This document shows positions 23,704 through 31,095 of a stretch of DNA of 44,130 bases, in pieces. This DNA is from Gorillibacterium massiliense (GTDB lineage Bacteria; Bacillota; Bacilli; Paenibacillales; NBRC-103111). Below the pieces are notes generated by a model. The model was given only the letters and a program-made list of their open reading frames with translations. It was not told where the DNA came from and ran no database searches. Both the position numbers and the translations under genes were made by a program. Position 1 is the stretch's first letter. Every line of letters starts with the position of its first letter. The stretch spans positions 1 through 44,130 of the forward strand of contig NZ_CBQR020000120.1 of NCBI RefSeq assembly GCF_000455485.1, given 5' to 3'.

Positions 23704-25497
23704 TTACAAAATATACTCCAACTGTATAGATTTATTGACGTTTTGCAGCGTGATCTTCAGCCGATCGTTCTTGCGGATTTCGATGCCTTTGCCAGCGTCC
23801 ACTGCCCGGCCCGCTCTCTCGATGACGCAGCCGGACCGGTTGATCAGGATGATCGTGTCGCCCTTGCCTGGCGTGAACAGGATCTTATCGGTTTCCGCCA
23901 ATTCCGGAGCCAATTGAAGCAGCTGATGCAGCTTGAATTGGCCCTTGAAGGCGTTCAGCTTCTTATAGTTCGGATTCGTGCGGTCGCCGGTATTTTCGTC
24001 CCGCACTTCAACGATCATTTGACCAACAAAGCCAAGGTTGGCTTTCCGGATGCGGCTCATAACCAAAAATGCCGCAACAGCCGCCACGATGAGGACAACC
24101 GCTCCGATTATTACGCTGAGCCAAGGAAAGGGTTTCTTCTCAGCCGGTACTGCCGGTGTCGGCGACGGGCTTTGACCCTGCTGGCTCGTGCCCGCCGAAG
24201 CATCCACCACAGCCGCATCGGAATCCCGGTAGAAGCTGGCGTCCTCTACCCTCGCTTTCACCTCATACTTGTTGCTGTCGGGAATGACCCACTCGCCGGT
24301 AAAATCGCTGCCGTCCTTTGTGAGCGGGAATTCCTCCGTTTTCTTCGTCGCAAGGTCGGTGACCAAAAGCGTCGATTTGAGGGATTTCATCAGATCCGCA
24401 TCGGCTAAGGGTGCGCCCCCCGATTCCAGATGGGCTTTAACGCTCACCTTGTCGCCTTTCTTAAAGGAGGAACCGGACAATGGCTCCATGACAAGGGAGA
24501 GATCGTAATTGAAAACCAAATTAATGTCGATTTTGTCCTGGGAGACGCCCTTGACCATCAGCTTCCAATCTCCCTGCGCCGGCTTCATCAGCTTAAGCAG
24601 CGTATAGGAGGTGGATCTGGAATAGAGCAGCTGATCCGATGGATAAGGGATGGATTTGCCTGAAGGGTCGTACAGCTTCACTTCCACAGGCTGCTGTGAC
24701 ACAATGGAAATATTCGCTTCTAGAACATTCGCATTAGGAATCGGAACTTTCACTTCCTGATAGCTGCCGTTAGCCGTAAACCCTTGAAGGGGGACGACCT
24801 TTAGCTTGAGCTGGCTGGCAAAGATTTCGCTTAAAATTTGCGGCAGCGTGTCCGCCGTATCCGTTACGAAAGATAGGCCCCCGGTATCGCTTGCGATCTT
24901 TTCCAAAACCGACTTATTCAGCTTGCCGTCAGCGTTAAGCCCGATGGTGTAAATGCGGATGCCTTCAGCTTTCGCCTTCTCCACCGCTGCCGTCAGCTCC
25001 TTGTCGGATGCTTCCTGACTGCGGCCTTTTTGCAAAGAGTTGTTGCCATCTGCCAGCAAAACGATCATCGGATGATGATCCGGTTCCCGGCCCGCTTCCA
25101 AAACTTTCAACGATTCTTTGACACCGACGGCGATGTCGGTATAGGGCCCACGAACCAATTGATCGATAAACGTCTTCAAATCCTCTTTGTCTTGCGGCAC
25201 CTGGAGTGTAAGCAGCGCTTTTTCCCGGATTATCTGGTCAGTATAGGCGATTACGCCGATTTTATCGCCCGTAGGCGAGGTCATATCCACAAACATCTTC
25301 ATCGCTTCGTTAGCGATATGCTTTGAATCGCTGTTATTCATCGAGGTGCTGACGTCTACCGCCAGTACCGCATCCAGCCTCTGATCCGCAGTATCCGCTG
25401 CATAGCTTGGTTTGCCTAATAGTAAAGTCGCGGCGAGAACCGCCAAAGACAACCAACCTGCTACATACCGGTATGCGCCTTTTTTTCTCTCTCTCAC
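23704..25497 (-). CDS. Secreted vWA receptor-like protein with one transmembrane helix
   Basis: A 597-aa protein starting at GTG 25497, with GGAGGG 6 nt upstream; the frame itself extends to 25560. A signal peptide (RERKKGAYRY, hydrophobic LSLAVLAATLLL, cleavage after PSYA) leads to an extracellular vWA domain with a full MIDAS (DVSTS, PYTDIAVG, LADGNNS), followed by beta-rich domains, a P/S-rich linker, a transmembrane helix at about 458-480 and a cytosolic C-terminal domain of roughly 110 residues with strands (ILINRSGCVIERAGRAV) that could be FHA- or SH3-like. It has receptor topology: a ligand-binding domain outside, an effector-binding domain inside. First gene of the operon. Confidence 0.85.
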   Translation of the reverse strand: MRERKKGAYRYVAGWLSLAVLAATLLLGKPSYAADTADQRLDAVLAVDVSTSMNNSDSKHIANEAMKMFVDMTSPTGDKIGVIAYTDQIIREKALLTLQVPQDKEDLKTFIDQLVRGPYTDIAVGVKESLKVLEAGREPDHHPMIVLLADGNNSLQKGRSQEASDKELTAAVEKAKAEGIRIYTIGLNADGKLNKSVLEKIASDTGGLSFVTDTADTLPQILSEIFASQLKLKVVPLQGFTANGSYQEVKVPIPNANVLEANISIVSQQPVEVKLYDPSGKSIPYPSDQLLYSRSTSYTLLKLMKPAQGDWKLMVKGVSQDKIDINLVFNYDLSLVMEPLSGSSFKKGDKVSVKAHLESGGAPLADADLMKSLKSTLLVTDLATKKTEEFPLTKDGSDFTGEWVIPDSNKYEVKARVEDASFYRDSDAAVVDASAGTSQQGQSPSPTPAVPAEKKPFPWLSVIIGAVVLIVAAVAAFLVMSRIRKANLGFVGQMIVEVRDENTGDRTNPNYKKLNAFKGQFKLHQLLQLAPELAETDKILFTPGKGDTIILINRSGCVIERAGRAVDAGKGIEIRKNDRLKITLQNVNKSIQLEYIL

Positions 25498-25609
25498 AGC
25501 TTTCCCTCCGATATCTTCTATGGTTAAGCGCCTATCCCCCCGGCGAAAGACTAGAAACATGACACAGCCGATAGTAAAATGAACCTATAGGCTGTTTTAC
25601 CTCTTTTTC

Positions 25610-25637
25610 AATAGATTGCAAAATTTGCGAATCTATT
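25610..25637. promoter_or_regulatory. 28-bp palindrome in the divergent promoter region of the vWA-tubulin operon
   Basis: AATAGATT and AATCTATT are perfect inverted arms, with GCAAA and TTTGC inside them and one unpaired G. It lies between the divergent vWA operon and the zinc-ribbon genes and looks like a regulator-binding site. A second, imperfect inverted repeat (CAGCC ... GGCTG, 25565-25595) lies nearer to the operon start. I see no clear sigma-A consensus for either direction between 25498 and 25759; TATAGT at 25706 is a weak -10 candidate for the plus strand. Confidence 0.45.
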
Positions 25638-25759
25638 AGTAATCATACCTTTTGAATGTAAAAAATACTATTGCTTTCTATCTTTTGCAGGACAGACATC
25701 AGGGGTATAGTTAAGAAAAAACGGGTTCCCCATGACTTTTATACGGGCAGGTGTTCCAG

Positions 25760-25918
25760 ATGTTCCCTTATTTGCTTATTTCGGCGGTAGCCGTTTATAT
25801 TCTCGTAAAATGGCTGGTCTTCCGATGGAGCAGCCGCCGCAATCCTTCCCAGCAGGAATTGGATCTGAAGCTCTTGAAAATGTTGAATCCGGGGAGGGAC
25901 ATGGAAGATGAACGATAA
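25760..25918 (+). CDS. Small 52-aa single-pass membrane protein
   Basis: A short frame starting at ATG 25760 with AGGTG at 25749-25753 upstream. The N-terminal half is a hydrophobic helix (MFPYLLISAVAVYILVKWLV), then a basic stretch (FRWSSRRNPS) that fits the positive-inside rule, and an amphipathic acidic/helical tail (QQELDLKLLKMLNPGRDMEDER). It overlaps the next gene by 11 bases; that gene's GGGGAGGG lies inside its last codons, so the two are coupled. Family unknown. The divergent position to the vWA-GTPase operon suggests it is part of that system. Another frame across the same bases is less protein-like. Confidence 0.6.
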   Translation: MFPYLLISAVAVYILVKWLVFRWSSRRNPSQQELDLKLLKMLNPGRDMEDER

Positions 25919-26849
25919 AGCCGCCGTCCATTTTTCCAAGCCCCATGTGACTGCCACCCGCTACGAGCGACTGCGGCTATGCCGCAAATGCGGCGCCTTC
26001 ACCGCCTTACCGGGAGACACCTGCTCCTCCTGCGGTAAAAAGACGGCGTTTATGCCCGTTGCCAAACTTGGCCGGAACGCGGAATGGATCAGGCTTGCCG
26101 TTGAAACGTCGCTTCTTTTACTCGCCGTTTTGTCGGCCGTCTACTTGGCTGATAGCGGTAAGGAGAAGATGATCACCGCTGCATGCGGTGCGGTGCTTCT
26201 GCTTTTTTCCTTGGGCCTGTATCGCTTCTACCATCCTATTCTCAAGATGTACCGGCTAAGCCGCGCTTTTGAAAAGAACGTTGCGCAAATTGCCAAAGGC
26301 TTAAGCTCCGACGAGAACGCCGCCGGCTTGGACTATGACGCAGCCCGTTACAAGGAATGCTATGAAAAACTGCGGGAAATCGGACATTTCAAGCTGGATG
26401 AACGGATTAAGGTTAACAAAATGGTATGCCTCGGCCATTTCGTCTTGCGCAAGGATATGGATCTGGAGTTGGAAAGCGTCGTTCCCCATGCCTACAGCAA
26501 GCTGTTCAATCTTCATCTGTGGGAAGTCTCCAAGGTCAATCCGGCCCTGATCCGAGAACACACCATCGATTATGTGCTGCGGTACCGGTGGAAGATCGAT
26601 AAGCAGGAGTACGGGCCCAAGCTGCTGACCAACGTAGCGAGTGCAGCCCTTTATGCGAAAAGGAACCTCCCCTTCTGCCAGGATCTGATCGGCGATTATG
26701 CCGCTTTCTTGCCCCGGGACCGGTTCCGCCGGCTGTGTCAGATGATATCCGGTGCGCAGGGACGCCCTTATCCCGAGCTCGTTCAGCGTGTGCGACAAAT
26801 CGCGAATACCCATTATGCTGGTGACGAGGAGATCCAGAGGCTGATCTAA
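25908..26849 (+). CDS. Zinc-ribbon membrane protein
   Basis: A 313-aa protein. A rubredoxin-like zinc ribbon (LCRKCG at residue 24 and CSSCGKK about 15 residues later) opens it; two hydrophobic helices follow (WIRLAVETSLLLLAVLSAVY and MITAACGAVLLLFSLGLY), then about 200 residues of cytosolic alpha-helical sequence with no family I know. The start has GGGGAGGG at 9 nt. It is transcribed divergently from the seven-gene operon, whose GTPase also has a zinc ribbon, so it is plausibly a membrane component of the same machine. A terminator lies directly downstream. Confidence 0.75.
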   Translation: MNDKAAVHFSKPHVTATRYERLRLCRKCGAFTALPGDTCSSCGKKTAFMPVAKLGRNAEWIRLAVETSLLLLAVLSAVYLADSGKEKMITAACGAVLLLFSLGLYRFYHPILKMYRLSRAFEKNVAQIAKGLSSDENAAGLDYDAARYKECYEKLREIGHFKLDERIKVNKMVCLGHFVLRKDMDLELESVVPHAYSKLFNLHLWEVSKVNPALIREHTIDYVLRYRWKIDKQEYGPKLLTNVASAALYAKRNLPFCQDLIGDYAAFLPRDRFRRLCQMISGAQGRPYPELVQRVRQIANTHYAGDEEIQRLI

Positions 26850-26873
26850 ATGGCCTGATCAATCGGAAATGAA

Positions 26874-26908
26874 AAAGAAGAGCGCGTCCGCGAGGAGCGC
26901 TTTTCTTT
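26874..26908 (+). terminator. Terminator after the zinc-ribbon gene
   Basis: GAAGAGCGC pairs with GCGCTTTTC around an 11-nt loop and runs into TTTAT, 25 bp after the stop. The rest of 26909-27047 has no gene I can support. Confidence 0.7.
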
Positions 26909-27095
26909 ATATAGACGTAACTTGGCCCTCGATTTATGCAAAAAACATGAAACATTTTGTAGCATTTTTCGACAATTGCAATTGCTATCCCCCGGAACTA
27001 TGCGCCATCCAAGCTCTTAAGCATGTAAACGTATAAGATCAGCCCTCATGAACAAGATAACCATGGAAATAATGAAAGGGGGCTGGTATAGTCTT

Positions 27096-27920
27096 ATGTT
27101 TTCCACCGGAGGTAAGAAAAGGGTTCGATATTCCCGAATTCTCATCCTATCGCTTATGCTGTCGGCGATCAGCGCCGGCGTTGTTCCACTTGGGAACATA
27201 CAGGCCGCGGCGGATCCGTCTCGGCTCGCCTCTCATCGCATCGCCATCGTCATCGACGATCTTGGCAACGGCATGCAAGGCACACAAGACATGCTGAATT
27301 TGCCGATTCCATTAACCGTGGCGATCATGCCCTTCCTGCCTACTTCAAAGCAGGATGCGGAAGCCGCTTTTAAAAAAGGACATGAAGTCCTCGTTCATAT
27401 GCCCATGGAGCCTTTCCACGGCAAAAAAAGCTGGCTCGGTCCAGGAGCAATCACGACAGACTTGACGGATGATGAAATCCGCAAGCGGGTGGAAGGAGCT
27501 ATCGCCAACGTTCCCCATGCCATCGGCATCAACAACCATATGGGATCGAAAGCAACCTCCGATCCTCGGGTGATGGCGGTCATCATGCAGGTTTGCCGGG
27601 AGAAGGGGCTCTTTTTTCTGGACAGCAAAACAACCCCCACAAGCAAAGCTCCCGAAGAGTCGACCCGAGCAGGAGTTCCTTTGCTGCAGAACGGCCTGTT
27701 TCTGGACGACGTATACACCCACGCCCACGTATCCAAGCAAATTCGGCTGCTCTTTGAGAAATCCCGCAAAGAAGCGGATTTGATCGTCATTGGGCATGTC
27801 GGTGTTCCGGGGAAAATCACCTCTTCGGCGCTGCGCGAAGCCATCCCCGCTCTGCAAAAGGAAGCGGAATTCGTGCACCTTTCGGACATGCTGCCCTGGC
27901 CGCAGCCGATCCCCCGATAA
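27096..27920 (+). CDS. Divergent polysaccharide deacetylase
   Basis: A protein of about 274 aa of the Polysacc_deac_2 (YibQ-like) family, related to the NodB fold. Signature blocks are RIAIVIDDLGNG, VLVHMPMEP, GINNHMGSKAT and LFFLDSKTTPTSKAP; histidines and aspartates in these positions form the metal site. It would act on an outside polysaccharide or peptidoglycan, but family activity is unproven to my knowledge. The N-terminus has a signal peptide (KKRVRYSRILILSLML ... AAA). The frame opens at 27048, where I see no ribosome site. AAAGGGGG precedes ATG 27096, at a long 13-nt spacing, so the start is uncertain. Confidence 0.85.
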   Translation: MFSTGGKKRVRYSRILILSLMLSAISAGVVPLGNIQAAADPSRLASHRIAIVIDDLGNGMQGTQDMLNLPIPLTVAIMPFLPTSKQDAEAAFKKGHEVLVHMPMEPFHGKKSWLGPGAITTDLTDDEIRKRVEGAIANVPHAIGINNHMGSKATSDPRVMAVIMQVCREKGLFFLDSKTTPTSKAPEESTRAGVPLLQNGLFLDDVYTHAHVSKQIRLLFEKSRKEADLIVIGHVGVPGKITSSALREAIPALQKEAEFVHLSDMLPWPQPIPR

Positions 27921-27929
27921 GGATTAAAT

Positions 27930-27965
27930 AAAAAAACAAGCCTGCGTCACCGCAAGCTTGTTCCT
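27930..27965 (-). terminator. Terminator of copZ
   Basis: On the minus strand AACAAGC(TTGCG) pairs with (CGCAG)GCTTGTT around GTGA, followed by T7. It may also act for the plus-strand deacetylase gene, which ends at 27920. Confidence 0.8.
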
Positions 27966-27976
27966 TAAAATTAGTG

Positions 27977-28174
27977 TTATGCGACGTCGTAGCCCTGATC
28001 TTCAATGGCTTGCTTCACGGTATCCAACGTTACGGCGCTTTCGTCAAATTGAACGGTTACCGAACCGTTTTTCAAATCGACTTGGGCGGAACCGCCGACT
28101 TCTTTGACCGCCTTTTCAACGGAATTGACGCAATGCTGACAGGACATGCCTTTTACTTGCAGCGTAGCTTGCAT
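27977..28174 (-). CDS. copZ: Copper chaperone CopZ
   Basis: A 65-aa heavy-metal-associated domain. The Cu(I) site reads GMSCQHC (family GMTCxxC), between the first strand and first helix. The C-terminal ...EDQGYDV is also typical, with a tyrosine near the copper loop. CopZ carries Cu(I) in the cytosol to the CopA P-type ATPase and to CsoR. It lies 26 bp downstream of csoR on the same strand, followed by a terminator. The copA gene is not in the window. Length fits the family (about 65-70 aa). Confidence 0.95.
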   Translation of the reverse strand: MQATLQVKGMSCQHCVNSVEKAVKEVGGSAQVDLKNGSVTVQFDESAVTLDTVKQAIEDQGYDVA

Positions 28175-28200
28175 GAATCTCGTCTCCTTTGTTTTGGAAT

Positions 28201-28557
28201 TTATTTGAGCAATTTATTCACGGTAACGAGCAGTTCATCGATGACCTCATGTTCACCGGCTTGGATGCGCTCTACGACACAGCTTTTCATATGCCCTTCG
28301 AGCAATAGCTTACCAACGCCATTCAGCGCCGACTGAATCGCCGCAATCTGGTTCAGCACGTCGTCACAGTAAGTATCCCGCTCCAGCATGCCCTTTACCC
28401 CGCGTATCTGTCCCTCGATCCGGTTCAGTCGGGAAATCAGATTGCTTTTCATCTTGTCGGAATGGTGGCTTCTTCTTTCGCTACCCGCCGTGCAACAGGC
28501 ATCCTCAAGTTCGCCGTGAGTCCCGTGCTCTTCCGCAGGTTTCTCGACATCTGCCAT
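28201..28557 (-). CDS. csoR: Copper-sensing repressor CsoR
   Basis: A DUF156/CsoR-family all-helical repressor. Core signature: LISRLNRIEGQIRGVKGMLE, then the Cu(I)-ligating residues Cys (DTYCDDV), His and Cys (EGHMKSC), in the C-H-C arrangement specific to copper sensors. An N-terminal extension rich in His, Glu and Cys (EHGTHGELEDACC, RRSHHSD) may bind extra metal. Copper binding releases DNA. The GTG 28566 start is open, but ATG 28557 has GAGGTG 6 nt upstream. Cotranscribed with copZ; its own operator overlaps the promoter (28578-28607). Confidence 0.93.
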   Translation of the reverse strand: MADVEKPAEEHGTHGELEDACCTAGSERRSHHSDKMKSNLISRLNRIEGQIRGVKGMLERDTYCDDVLNQIAAIQSALNGVGKLLLEGHMKSCVVERIQAGEHEVIDELLVTVNKLLK

Positions 28558-28577
28558 CTTTTTCACCTCGCCACCAA

Positions 28578-28607
28578 AATATACTATACCCCCTATGGGT
28601 ATGTCAA
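28578..28607 (-). promoter_or_regulatory. csoR-copZ promoter with CsoR operator in the spacer
   Basis: On the minus strand TTGACA (28607-28602) and TATATT (28583-28578) are 18 bp apart. The spacer contains TACCCATAGGGGGTA, the GC-centred pseudo-palindrome with C/G runs typical of CsoR operators. Repressor binding would block RNA polymerase directly, giving autoregulation. Confidence 0.8.
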
Positions 28608-28622
28608 TATCTCATTTTAGTA

Positions 28623-28661
28623 AACCGGCTGATCATACTATCTGACAGTCGGTTGTTTTTC
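28623..28661 (+). terminator. Orphan terminator-like hairpin
   Basis: AACCG-G-CTG and CAG-T-CGGTT form a stem followed by GTTTTTC on the plus strand. No plus-strand gene ends nearby (the nearest is 700 bp upstream), so it may be a relic or may shield the downstream lipoprotein gene. Confidence 0.4.
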
Positions 28662-28771
28662 TGCACATATTCGATAGCACCATGGAAGTTGTTCAAGAAT
28701 TAAAGGTCTTCGTCATATTTTTGCCGAACATATCAGTAAAGTAATACGAACGAATACACGGAGGCGTCGTC

Positions 28772-29398
28772 ATGCTCATCCCAACTTTAAGAAAGGGAAT
28801 ACCCCTTATTCTAGCCGCAATCCTTGCCGGATGCGGGAGCACCAGCTCCGCTCATCCACTCGTCTCAGAACCTACATCGTCGATTATCGCTCAAACGGCA
28901 GCATCTGTCGCTTCCGCACTACCCTCCACTCCATCCACTCAATCGCCAACCGCCGCACCATCGGCTACTCCCGATTTTGCCGCTCTGCATAAAGGTGATC
29001 TGTCCCACCTACACATCGATCTGCCTAAAGGCTGGGCGCTCGCCGATTCGGATCCACTACAGTACTCGTTTATCGACCCTAAGCAGAATCCTGTAGGCAG
29101 CATAGCACCGCGAGATTCCGGCAGTTATAAGTTTAATGAAACCGATAAACCGAACCACAGCTCCGTAACGGCAGACGAAACCTTCGATATCCCGGCGGGC
29201 AAATGCCAATTTATCACCCTTGATATGGACAACGGAACAGCAGCATCAGGCATCACCGGGACCCATGATATCTATTATGGGATCATCACCGTGCCGGGAA
29301 AAGCCGTCTATGTCTTGGAACTTACCCGAAACGATAAAGAATCCGAAACTAAAGATCTGGTTATTGGGATCTTGAAGTCCATCACGTATAAAGATTAA
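28772..29398 (+). CDS. Lipoprotein of unknown function
   Basis: A 208-aa protein. The signal peptide has a lysine-containing n-region, hydrophobic core IPLILAAIL and lipobox LAGC, so it should be lipid-anchored at the outer face of the membrane. A low-complexity S/T/P/A linker (about residues 25-70) leads to a C-terminal domain of mixed strands (LHIDLPKGWALADSD, DIYYGIITVPGKAVYVLEL), a pattern that resembles PsbP/LpqN-like stand-alone domains; this is a loose impression. GGAGG lies 7 nt before the ATG. No operon partner. Terminator follows at 29546. Confidence 0.8.
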   Translation: MLIPTLRKGIPLILAAILAGCGSTSSAHPLVSEPTSSIIAQTAASVASALPSTPSTQSPTAAPSATPDFAALHKGDLSHLHIDLPKGWALADSDPLQYSFIDPKQNPVGSIAPRDSGSYKFNETDKPNHSSVTADETFDIPAGKCQFITLDMDNGTAASGITGTHDIYYGIITVPGKAVYVLELTRNDKESETKDLVIGILKSITYKD

Positions 29399-29545
29399 AC
29401 CGAACGAGTATTAAAATGTGCGTTTTCTTTCGCACAAGTTCTTCCAGCGCAGCAGCCACTCGTATTGTTCATCCGCGATCTCCCGGCTCAGCTTCTCCTA
29501 CCATTAACTTTCCCACTCCGGCCTTGCCACAAATGACTATACTTA

Positions 29546-29585
29546 AATACCCCTCTCCGGTTAGGAAAGGGGTATTCTTTCTTAT
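29546..29585. terminator. Bidirectional terminator
   Basis: AATACCCCT and AGGGGTATT form a perfect 9-bp stem with a 13-nt loop; the plus side runs into CTTTCTT, the minus side into TAAGTAT. It lies between the convergent lipoprotein and aminomutase genes (gap 29399-29588); nothing else seen in the gap. Confidence 0.65.
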
Positions 29586-29588
29586 AAG

Positions 29589-30701
29589 TCAAACCGTTTT
29601 CGCCGGCTTCTTCCAATGTTCTCCGCTTCCGGGCAAATCGTCAAACCAAGCCGCATCCGGGGGACAATCCAGGATCATGAATTTTCCGTACAACCCATCC
29701 TTCGATTGATGATATTTGAGGTAAGCTTTGCCGCTTTCGATGGCCAATATTTCGATTTTCCCCGATGCGTGGCTCATGGATAAACGCACTCTTTTGCCGA
29801 GTCCCGAGGTCCGAGCTTTCGCTTGCTCTACAATCCGGTACACTCTCTCCAAGGGTAAAACAAATCCGCGGTTGCCGGCGACCGGCCGATTGATGAAGAA
29901 ATAATAAGGGTTCACGCCCGCCCAAGACAGCTTATCCAGCAATTCACTCAGAACCTCGGGATCATCGTTTATCCCTTTCAAAATGGGAGTTTGATTCACC
30001 ACAATGACCCCGGCGTTATGCAATGCGTGAATCGCTTTTTTGGCTTCAAAAGTCAATTCACGGGGATGGTTGATATGGGCCATAACATAGATTCGCTTCT
30101 CCACCGTTGATAAAGTGCGTAGTAATTCAAGTAACGCAGAGTCCTCATAGATGCGCATCGGATTAAAGACCGGCATCTTGGAACCGAGCCGAATGATTTT
30201 CACATGTTTGATCGCCCGCAGCCTCTCCAAAATACTGGCCAGCCGGGCTGTGGATAAGATCAAGCTGTCTCCGCCGGTCAAAAGCACGTTGTTGATCTCC
30301 GGATGCTCAGCGATATAAGAGATTCCCGGATCGACATTAGCGGAAGCCTCACTGACATCGTCCAAAAAGAGCCGCTTACGGAAGCAATACCGGCAATAGG
30401 ACCCGCATACCTCCGATACGAGCAGTAAGGCGGTGGTGTGGTATTTATGTTGGCACCCCGGAACCACATAATTGGCATCCTCGTCGGAGGCATCCAAACA
30501 ACCGTAATTCAAAACCTCCTCATCACCCGGGATAATCAGTTTTCTGATCGGATCGTGAGGGTCCTGCCAGTCAATCAACTTCAGATAATAATCGTTCGCA
30601 CGAAAAGGGTATTTTTCCGTTATCGGTTTGAGCTTTCTCCGTACTTCCTCGGAAAGTTCCCGGATTTTATCGATGTCCGTGATGTATTTGGGCTGCGCCA
30701 T
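29589..30701 (-). CDS. KamA-family radical SAM 2,3-aminomutase
   Basis: A 370-aa enzyme of the lysine 2,3-aminomutase family: iron-sulfur/SAM motif CGSYCRYCFRKR (CxxxCxxC, residues about 96-107), LLTGGDSLIL, and the PLP-site region PILKGINDDPEVL. A PLP-linked amino group migrates from the alpha to the beta carbon. The two aspartates that, as I recall, fix the lysine side chain in true KamA appear to be missing: the NPYYFFINRPVAGN and RLSMSHASGK segments have Arg and Ser/Met there. A different substrate, such as glutamate, is therefore likely (inference). About 100 aa shorter than KamA. AAGGAGG precedes the ATG. Expressed from a riboswitch-controlled leader. Confidence 0.85.
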   Translation of the reverse strand: MAQPKYITDIDKIRELSEEVRRKLKPITEKYPFRANDYYLKLIDWQDPHDPIRKLIIPGDEEVLNYGCLDASDEDANYVVPGCQHKYHTTALLLVSEVCGSYCRYCFRKRLFLDDVSEASANVDPGISYIAEHPEINNVLLTGGDSLILSTARLASILERLRAIKHVKIIRLGSKMPVFNPMRIYEDSALLELLRTLSTVEKRIYVMAHINHPRELTFEAKKAIHALHNAGVIVVNQTPILKGINDDPEVLSELLDKLSWAGVNPYYFFINRPVAGNRGFVLPLERVYRIVEQAKARTSGLGKRVRLSMSHASGKIEILAIESGKAYLKYHQSKDGLYGKFMILDCPPDAAWFDDLPGSGEHWKKPAKTV

Positions 30702-30788
30702 AGGATGCTCCTCCTTGATTGTAAGTTAGGTAACCGATGAGCGGTTCTTCCTCCTTTCGCAAGGATCGAGGATGGGCAGCGAGCAAAT

Positions 30789-30809
30789 AAAAAAGACCCG
30801 TATCGCAGC
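30789..30809 (-). terminator. Second, distal terminator arm of the riboswitch leader
   Basis: Minus strand: GCTGCGATACGGGTC followed by T6. TACGGGTC and GCTG are complementary to GACCCGTA and CAGC of the proximal terminator 60 bp upstream, so the two can form one long stem instead of the short hairpin. Sits about 90 bp before the aminomutase start. Confidence 0.55.
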
Positions 30810-30854
30810 ACCGACCATAAAGGCACAGTCCTATGCATGCGCGGGCCTATCCAT

Positions 30855-30879
30855 AAAAAAGACCCGCTGTCTACGGGTC
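30855..30879 (-). terminator. Proximal intrinsic terminator of the c-di-AMP riboswitch
   Basis: Minus strand: GACCCG, loop TAGACAG, CGGGTC and then T6. It follows the aptamer by about 40 nt; this is the expected expression platform of an OFF-type riboswitch. Confidence 0.75.
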
Positions 30880-30917
30880 AATAAATGCAAGCATTGTCAC
30901 AAGAGGATTTTGACCCA

Positions 30918-31038
30918 TCCACTGCTGACGAGGTTAGCTGCCGGGCTCGGGAAAGATGGTTCCCTACAATGAAATGATTCGCCCCAAAAAAATGGTTCCC
31001 CCGCTTTCCAAATTCAGAACATTCGGAAATTAAGCGTA
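30918..31038 (-). promoter_or_regulatory. ydaO-yuaA-type c-di-AMP riboswitch
   Basis: Minus-strand sequence carries, in order, the conserved blocks of this riboswitch class: ACGCTTAAT, GCGGGGGAACCA, TTTGGGGCGAAT, TAGGGAACCAT, CCCGAGCCCGGCAGCTAA and CCTCGTCAGC. c-di-AMP binding normally stops transcription through a downstream terminator, here seen at 30855-30879. The class typically controls potassium uptake, osmolyte and cell-wall genes. Here it lies in the 394-bp leader of the aminomutase gene, with a matching promoter at the aptamer's start. Confidence 0.85.
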
Positions 31039-31043
31039 TTTTT

Positions 31044-31072
31044 ATCATACCGAAGATGGAAGGTTTCGTCAA
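31044..31072 (-). promoter_or_regulatory. Sigma-A promoter of the riboswitch-aminomutase unit
   Basis: TTGACG (31072-31067) and TATGAT (31049-31044) with a 17-bp spacer, so transcription begins near 31037, exactly at the aptamer's 5' end. Confidence 0.8.
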
Positions 31073-31095
31073 ACTGGGAATATACCGGCACTCCT

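Noticed and set aside
25732-25909. Alternative frame starting at ATG 25732
   Set aside because: Its product is low in hydrophobic segments, has no ribosome site, and ends within the next gene's start; the 25760 frame is much more protein-like.
30789-31038. Lysine riboswitch or T-box leader for the aminomutase
   Set aside because: Conserved blocks fit the c-di-AMP class; no T-box motif or lysine-element pattern seen.
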